Below are positions 60,419 to 64,000 of a stretch of 64,000 bases of DNA, piece after piece. Below the pieces are notes generated by a model. The model saw only the letters and a list, made by a program, of their open reading frames with translations, made no database searches and was not told where the DNA came from. Every line of letters begins with the position of its first letter. Position 1 is the first letter of the stretch. The stretch is from Rhynchopus euleeides (taxonomy: Eukaryota > Euglenozoa > Diplonemea > Diplonemida > Diplonemidae): positions 2,356,001 to 2,420,000 of the forward strand of contig OY723241.1 of the NCBI GenBank assembly GCA_963210315.1, written 5' to 3'. The position numbers were made by a program, and so were the translations under genes.

Positions 60419-63367
60419 ATGTTCCTCTGCTGCTGTGCCGGTGGGAAGCCCCACGAGGAACAGCGCGACAGCGTCGATGTCGAGAAGGTGAAGCTCCTCG
60501 GGGGTTACAAAGGCCCTGCCCTTCTCGGGTCCTGCGACGAGAAGATCCCCACTCACGCCACCGCCGCCGCGAGGAGGAAGCAGCAGCAGCAGCACCGCCA
60601 CAACCTCGAGCACTCCCTCAGAGGGGGGACCGTGCAGAACAGGCCGAGCGGGAGGCGCACCTCCACACGGAACACGATGCGGGACAGCTTCGAGTCCAAC
60701 TCATCTCTATGGGACGCCGTGACGGAGGGTAAATTAAAGGGCTTCGGCAACGGCAGCTCCGGGGTTCCCAACCCATCCTCCCACGCCCTCCCCCGGCAGC
60801 AGCGGGCGGACCAGGCACACCCTGCGCAGCCCTCCGACAAACGCCCCCAAGAGGTCCCCATCAAGGAGTCGTCCAGAATAGCCGTGGGGCGGAGCAGCTC
60901 CTCACACCACATCGGGCCTGGCTACGGAAGCCTCCCGCAGACCGGCGGGGCTGCAAAGCGCACCTCCTGGGGACAGGGCGGCGGAGGCGGCGGCGCCGCC
61001 TCCGCGATGCTCCACCACCACAGCGCAGACACCCTGTCGGACCTCGGCGCAGATGGTCAGCCCTCCACACCGCCTGCCCCCTCCGACACCTCCATGTCGA
61101 AGGTGCTGTGGCGCGTCTCCGGGGGGGGCCAGGCAGGCGGTGTGGGGGGCCCCGCCGCGATGGCCTCCTCCTCGCCCCGCGCCACGCGGCAGCCTTCTCA
61201 GAACTCCATTCGGCACAGCGTGAAAAGCGGCGACAGGGGGAGCAGGCGGAGCCTCGGCAGCTCCGCGACGCGGCGGAGCTTTGCGGGCGATGTGGGGCTT
61301 GATGACAACCTCTCAGGCCACCTCGACGAGCAGGCGCTCCTGGCCCACGCCGTCGCAGGGGGGTATGCCAAGCCACCCCCGGGGGGTGGCCCCGCCGTGT
61401 CCCCTGAGGCCGCGTCGTCTCCCCCCCCGCTGCAGCTGCTGGGTGCCGGGGGTAGGTTGAGGGCGCGCGCCCCGCCCCCTCCCCCGCCGTCCTGCCCCCC
61501 GGGCGGGAACAGCCACCACCAGGAGGACAGCAGCTCCGCCGCCGGGGCGAACTTCTTCGGCACCGGGTTCACCGGGAGGTTCCGGAGCTCCAGCGCCGCG
61601 GCGGATAGGGCGGGCCTGGTGGGTGGGAGGGTCCTCCCCGCTGCGGTGTCGGCAGCCTCGGCGGCGTCGGTGGGCAGCCGCGGGGGCGTGGGGGCCACCC
61701 CGCTGATGCCTCAGGACATGGGCCCGATGGGGGAGTTCATCACAGGGCTCGGCGACCTGCAGGATGAAGAGCGGCGCGTCCTCTTCGGGCTCTTCGGGGA
61801 GTCGAAGGTGAGGGACGCAGACCACCACTGCGGCGAAGGGTCTCCCGAAGGGTGCGGCGGCGCTGCCCTCCCCGGGGGGAGCAGCCCTTCGGAGGCGGTT
61901 CCCCCCGGCGCAGCGGAGGGCCCCGATGCTGCGGAGCGTGAGTACCGCTGCATGCTGCACCTCCTGAAGAGGGAGTTCGTCGAGGTGCAGCGGAACTACG
62001 TCCAGGCCCTGGGCATCGCCTGCACCGACTACCTCACGCCGCTGATGGAGGTCCCGGAGATCGGGGGCACCCCTATCGTCAGCGAGATCCTCGGGTCGCT
62101 CTTCAACATCAAGGCGTGCAACACGATGTTCCTCGAGGAGCTGGAGGCCTCCATGGGCTCCGCCCCACCCAGCGGAGGGGCTGGCGACACCGGGTCCGCA
62201 TCGGGGTCGCTGAAGGGGTTCGACTATGCGGATGTTAACGTCGGGGCTGCCTGCCTCAACCACCTCCGGACATTCCGCTCCATCGCCGGTTATTTCTCGC
62301 TCTACGAAAGGTTCGGCGCGTATGTGCATGCCTGTGAGAAGGCTGCAACCGGGCAGCTCGACGCTGCCTCCGGAGCAAAGCAGAGCGGAGGCAGCGCACG
62401 CCTCTCCGTCGACCTGTCGCAGTTCCGTCTCTCCTCCGCAGCCGCGGAGCAGCAGGGGGGTGGCCCGGCTGGGGCCTTGGGGCTGACTGCACAGGATATG
62501 GCTGCGTCGGGGGTGGGCGGCAGTGGAGGCTCCGTGCAGTCCGACAAGGAGATGGTGGCGGGCATGAAGGCCTTCATGTCTGTCACGGGGAGGGTGCAGG
62601 CGGAGGTGGAGGAGGGGCACCGCGACGGGACGCACGACATGTCGATCCTCGGGATCCTGGTGAGGCCCATCCAGATGCTCGCGAGGTACCGCACCCTGCT
62701 GCAGCGTATCCTGGATAACACGCGCGAGGATGACCCGGCGTACTCCCTCCTTGTGGCAGCCTGCGATGAGTCTGTCGGTGTCTGCAACTACTGCAACGAG
62801 AGGAAGAGGGAGAGCGACGGCGCTCTGAAGCTCGCGGAGGTGGAGAAGAAATGGTCACTCACAGGGCTGGCGTCAACGCCTGGGAGGTACTGTGTCATGG
62901 ATGCCGAGCTGGTGATGCTTGCGGAGGCGATCCTGCAGGGCGACCCAGCTGAGGGTGGGGCGGAGGGGGTGCAGCGCAGGGTGCGTGTGGCGCGGCAGTG
63001 CGTTGTGTTTCTGTGCAACGACCTGCTGCTGTGCATCCACGCGGCTGCTCCGGGGGTACTGCCGCAGCCGGATCAGCACATCTCCGAAAACATCTACATC
63101 GCGCTCGACATGTCGGCCGTCACAGCGGTGCGCCCCGACATCGCACCCCAGACCATCAGCGAGCTCGTGTTGGGTGACGGGGAACGGCCCCCGCCACCCC
63201 ACCACACTCTCTCGCTAAAGGAGGAGGGCGGGTACTCCCTGGATCTCGTGTTCCCCGCAGAGGGTGCCAAGAACCTCTGGTATGAATCCCTGAAGTCGAC
63301 CATGGCGTCTGCGAGGTTTAAGGACCCCAAACAGCGCTCTGTCATCGGGCTGGACCTGCATGACTGA
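60419..63367 (+). CDS. DH-PH Rho guanine nucleotide exchange factor
   Basis: This is a 982-residue single-exon protein. The N-terminus MFLCCCAGG is a likely palmitoylation site that would tether it to membrane. Residues 20-500 are Gly, Ser, Pro rich and disordered. The DH domain runs from about 510 to 825: CR1 is EYRCMLHLLKREFVEVQRNY with YLTPLME, and CR3 is ILVRPIQMLARYRTLLQRIL, matching the RxxPxQRxxxY core (here RPIQMLARY). Insertions near 600 and 670 make the DH longer than usual. The PH domain follows at about 850-970 (CVVFLCNDLLLCIH, then NLWYESLKSTM with its closing Trp). It would load GTP onto a Rho-family GTPase at the membrane to drive actin or secretion. The start ATG is at 60,419 and the stop is TGA at 63,365-63,367. 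Confidence 0.9.
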   Translation: MFLCCCAGGKPHEEQRDSVDVEKVKLLGGYKGPALLGSCDEKIPTHATAAARRKQQQQHRHNLEHSLRGGTVQNRPSGRRTSTRNTMRDSFESNSSLWDAVTEGKLKGFGNGSSGVPNPSSHALPRQQRADQAHPAQPSDKRPQEVPIKESSRIAVGRSSSSHHIGPGYGSLPQTGGAAKRTSWGQGGGGGGAASAMLHHHSADTLSDLGADGQPSTPPAPSDTSMSKVLWRVSGGGQAGGVGGPAAMASSSPRATRQPSQNSIRHSVKSGDRGSRRSLGSSATRRSFAGDVGLDDNLSGHLDEQALLAHAVAGGYAKPPPGGGPAVSPEAASSPPPLQLLGAGGRLRARAPPPPPPSCPPGGNSHHQEDSSSAAGANFFGTGFTGRFRSSSAAADRAGLVGGRVLPAAVSAASAASVGSRGGVGATPLMPQDMGPMGEFITGLGDLQDEERRVLFGLFGESKVRDADHHCGEGSPEGCGGAALPGGSSPSEAVPPGAAEGPDAAEREYRCMLHLLKREFVEVQRNYVQALGIACTDYLTPLMEVPEIGGTPIVSEILGSLFNIKACNTMFLEELEASMGSAPPSGGAGDTGSASGSLKGFDYADVNVGAACLNHLRTFRSIAGYFSLYERFGAYVHACEKAATGQLDAASGAKQSGGSARLSVDLSQFRLSSAAAEQQGGGPAGALGLTAQDMAASGVGGSGGSVQSDKEMVAGMKAFMSVTGRVQAEVEEGHRDGTHDMSILGILVRPIQMLARYRTLLQRILDNTREDDPAYSLLVAACDESVGVCNYCNERKRESDGALKLAEVEKKWSLTGLASTPGRYCVMDAELVMLAEAILQGDPAEGGAEGVQRRVRVARQCVVFLCNDLLLCIHAAAPGVLPQPDQHISENIYIALDMSAVTAVRPDIAPQTISELVLGDGERPPPPHHTLSLKEEGGYSLDLVFPAEGAKNLWYESLKSTMASARFKDPKQRSVIGLDLHD

Positions 63368-64000
63368 GGCTTGGGGTGCTGATGAGAAGAGAAAGGGGGG
63401 GTGGGGGGGGGGGTTTTATTAGGCCAAAAGGAAGATGTGGATTTCGAATCCCAGAAAGAAGTATGGGGGAGGGGGAGGAGGGGGGGGGGGGGGGCTTGAA
63501 TCGCACGCAGCCAGTCAGGCGGGTGTGTGTTGTGGAGGGCACATCAAGAGCAAGTGCTCGGTGTGTGTCTGCACTGCTATAAAAATATCCACGTGTGTGT
63601 GGGCTGCTGCTGTGGGATCCACCGGGTCTTTCGAGAGCGAAGATTGCTAACAAAGAAACACGCGTGCAGAGTGCAGATTGCACCTCATCCCTGCTTCTTT
63701 CAGACTTTGTGATAATATATACGTGGCCTGCGTGTGAAGCTACATTACTGAAGAGAAACGCCTAAAGCGGAACACGGGGTAGCAGGCCCGATGGAGCTTG
63801 CAGCATAGTTTGCCGCCTGAAGCAGAGCCACATCTCACCTCACTCACAGGTTGAGGTGTGTGCATTTCACCCGCAAACCCCCCTCCTCTCTCTCTCTCTC
63901 TCCTTCTGTCTCTTCCTGACCCCCCCCCCCCACATCGAGTGACATGTGTCGCAAGTGTTCCATTCCACCGCGCTGTGTGGCGAGATATGTGTGGGTTCAA
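63368..64000. other. Intergenic right edge
   Basis: No gene. It holds long G runs (63,395-63,415, 63,465-63,495), an R3 copy at 63,541-63,600, and at 63,825-63,875 the block shared with 4,980-5,030, followed by a (ct)n run. Confidence 0.5.
63541..63600 (+). repeat. Dispersed repeat R3, copy 3' of RhoGEF
   Basis: It shares catcaagagcaagtgctcgg and tgtgtgtctgcact with the copy at 59,050 and lies about 175 bp after the RhoGEF stop codon. Confidence 0.65.

Noticed and set aside
1..64000. tRNA, rRNA or snRNA genes
   Set aside because: I looked for cloverleaf box words and rRNA cores and found none that I could support. A covariance-model scan would settle this.

Overview
The window looks like GC-rich nuclear DNA of a unicellular eukaryote, most likely an alga or other protist. 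Genes are long and mostly on the + strand, and several have GT-AG introns. A membrane-anchored P450 pair, a DH-PH RhoGEF, a Ctr-type copper transporter and a CUB/mucin-like membrane protein have no bacterial counterpart. DUF4116-type repeat genes and an OTU-bearing LINE would suit chromerids, dinoflagellates, haptophytes or similar algae, but I cannot name the species from sequence alone. I recognised no rRNA, tRNA or CRISPR array.

Layout. 0.5-2.1 kb (-): a broken reading frame with a ubiquitin-protease-like Cys finger region. 2.7-8.6 kb: a tandem pair of cytochrome P450 genes that share their 5' flank, separated by G-tract hairpin elements. 10.4-12.5 kb: a four-exon choline/ecdysteroid-kinase-like gene. 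12.5-28.3 kb: about 16 kb nearly free of host genes and full of repeats. These include paired copies of a hairpin repeat with the core ggcggctggggggctccg, two or three terminal-inverted-repeat (TIR) elements that begin tagggggggt, a 31-bp tandem array, and degenerate coding fragments. 28.3-31.3 kb: a DUF4116 repeat gene split by a stop codon. 31.5-33.05 kb: a 1.5 kb TIR element. 34.4-38.0 kb: a CUB/mucin-stalk/multi-TM protein whose first visible intron almost coincides with a TIR element. 39.7-43.4 kb: a large low-complexity protein. 44.1-47.3 kb: a four-exon secreted Cache-domain protein. 48.7-49.1 kb: a Ctr copper transporter. 49.2-55.7 kb (-): a near-complete non-LTR retrotransposon (OTU, endonuclease, RT, RNase H). 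57.4-58.4 kb: a second, unbroken UBL-DUF4116 gene. 60.4-63.4 kb: a DH-PH RhoGEF.

The host genes show no operon or shared pathway. They are ordinary cell-surface, signalling and metabolic genes set in repeat-rich DNA. The mobile and repeat fraction is the most unusual part: several structured repeat families recur, one TIR element appears to have become (or to mimic) an intron, and three otherwise open frames are each interrupted by a single in-frame stop.
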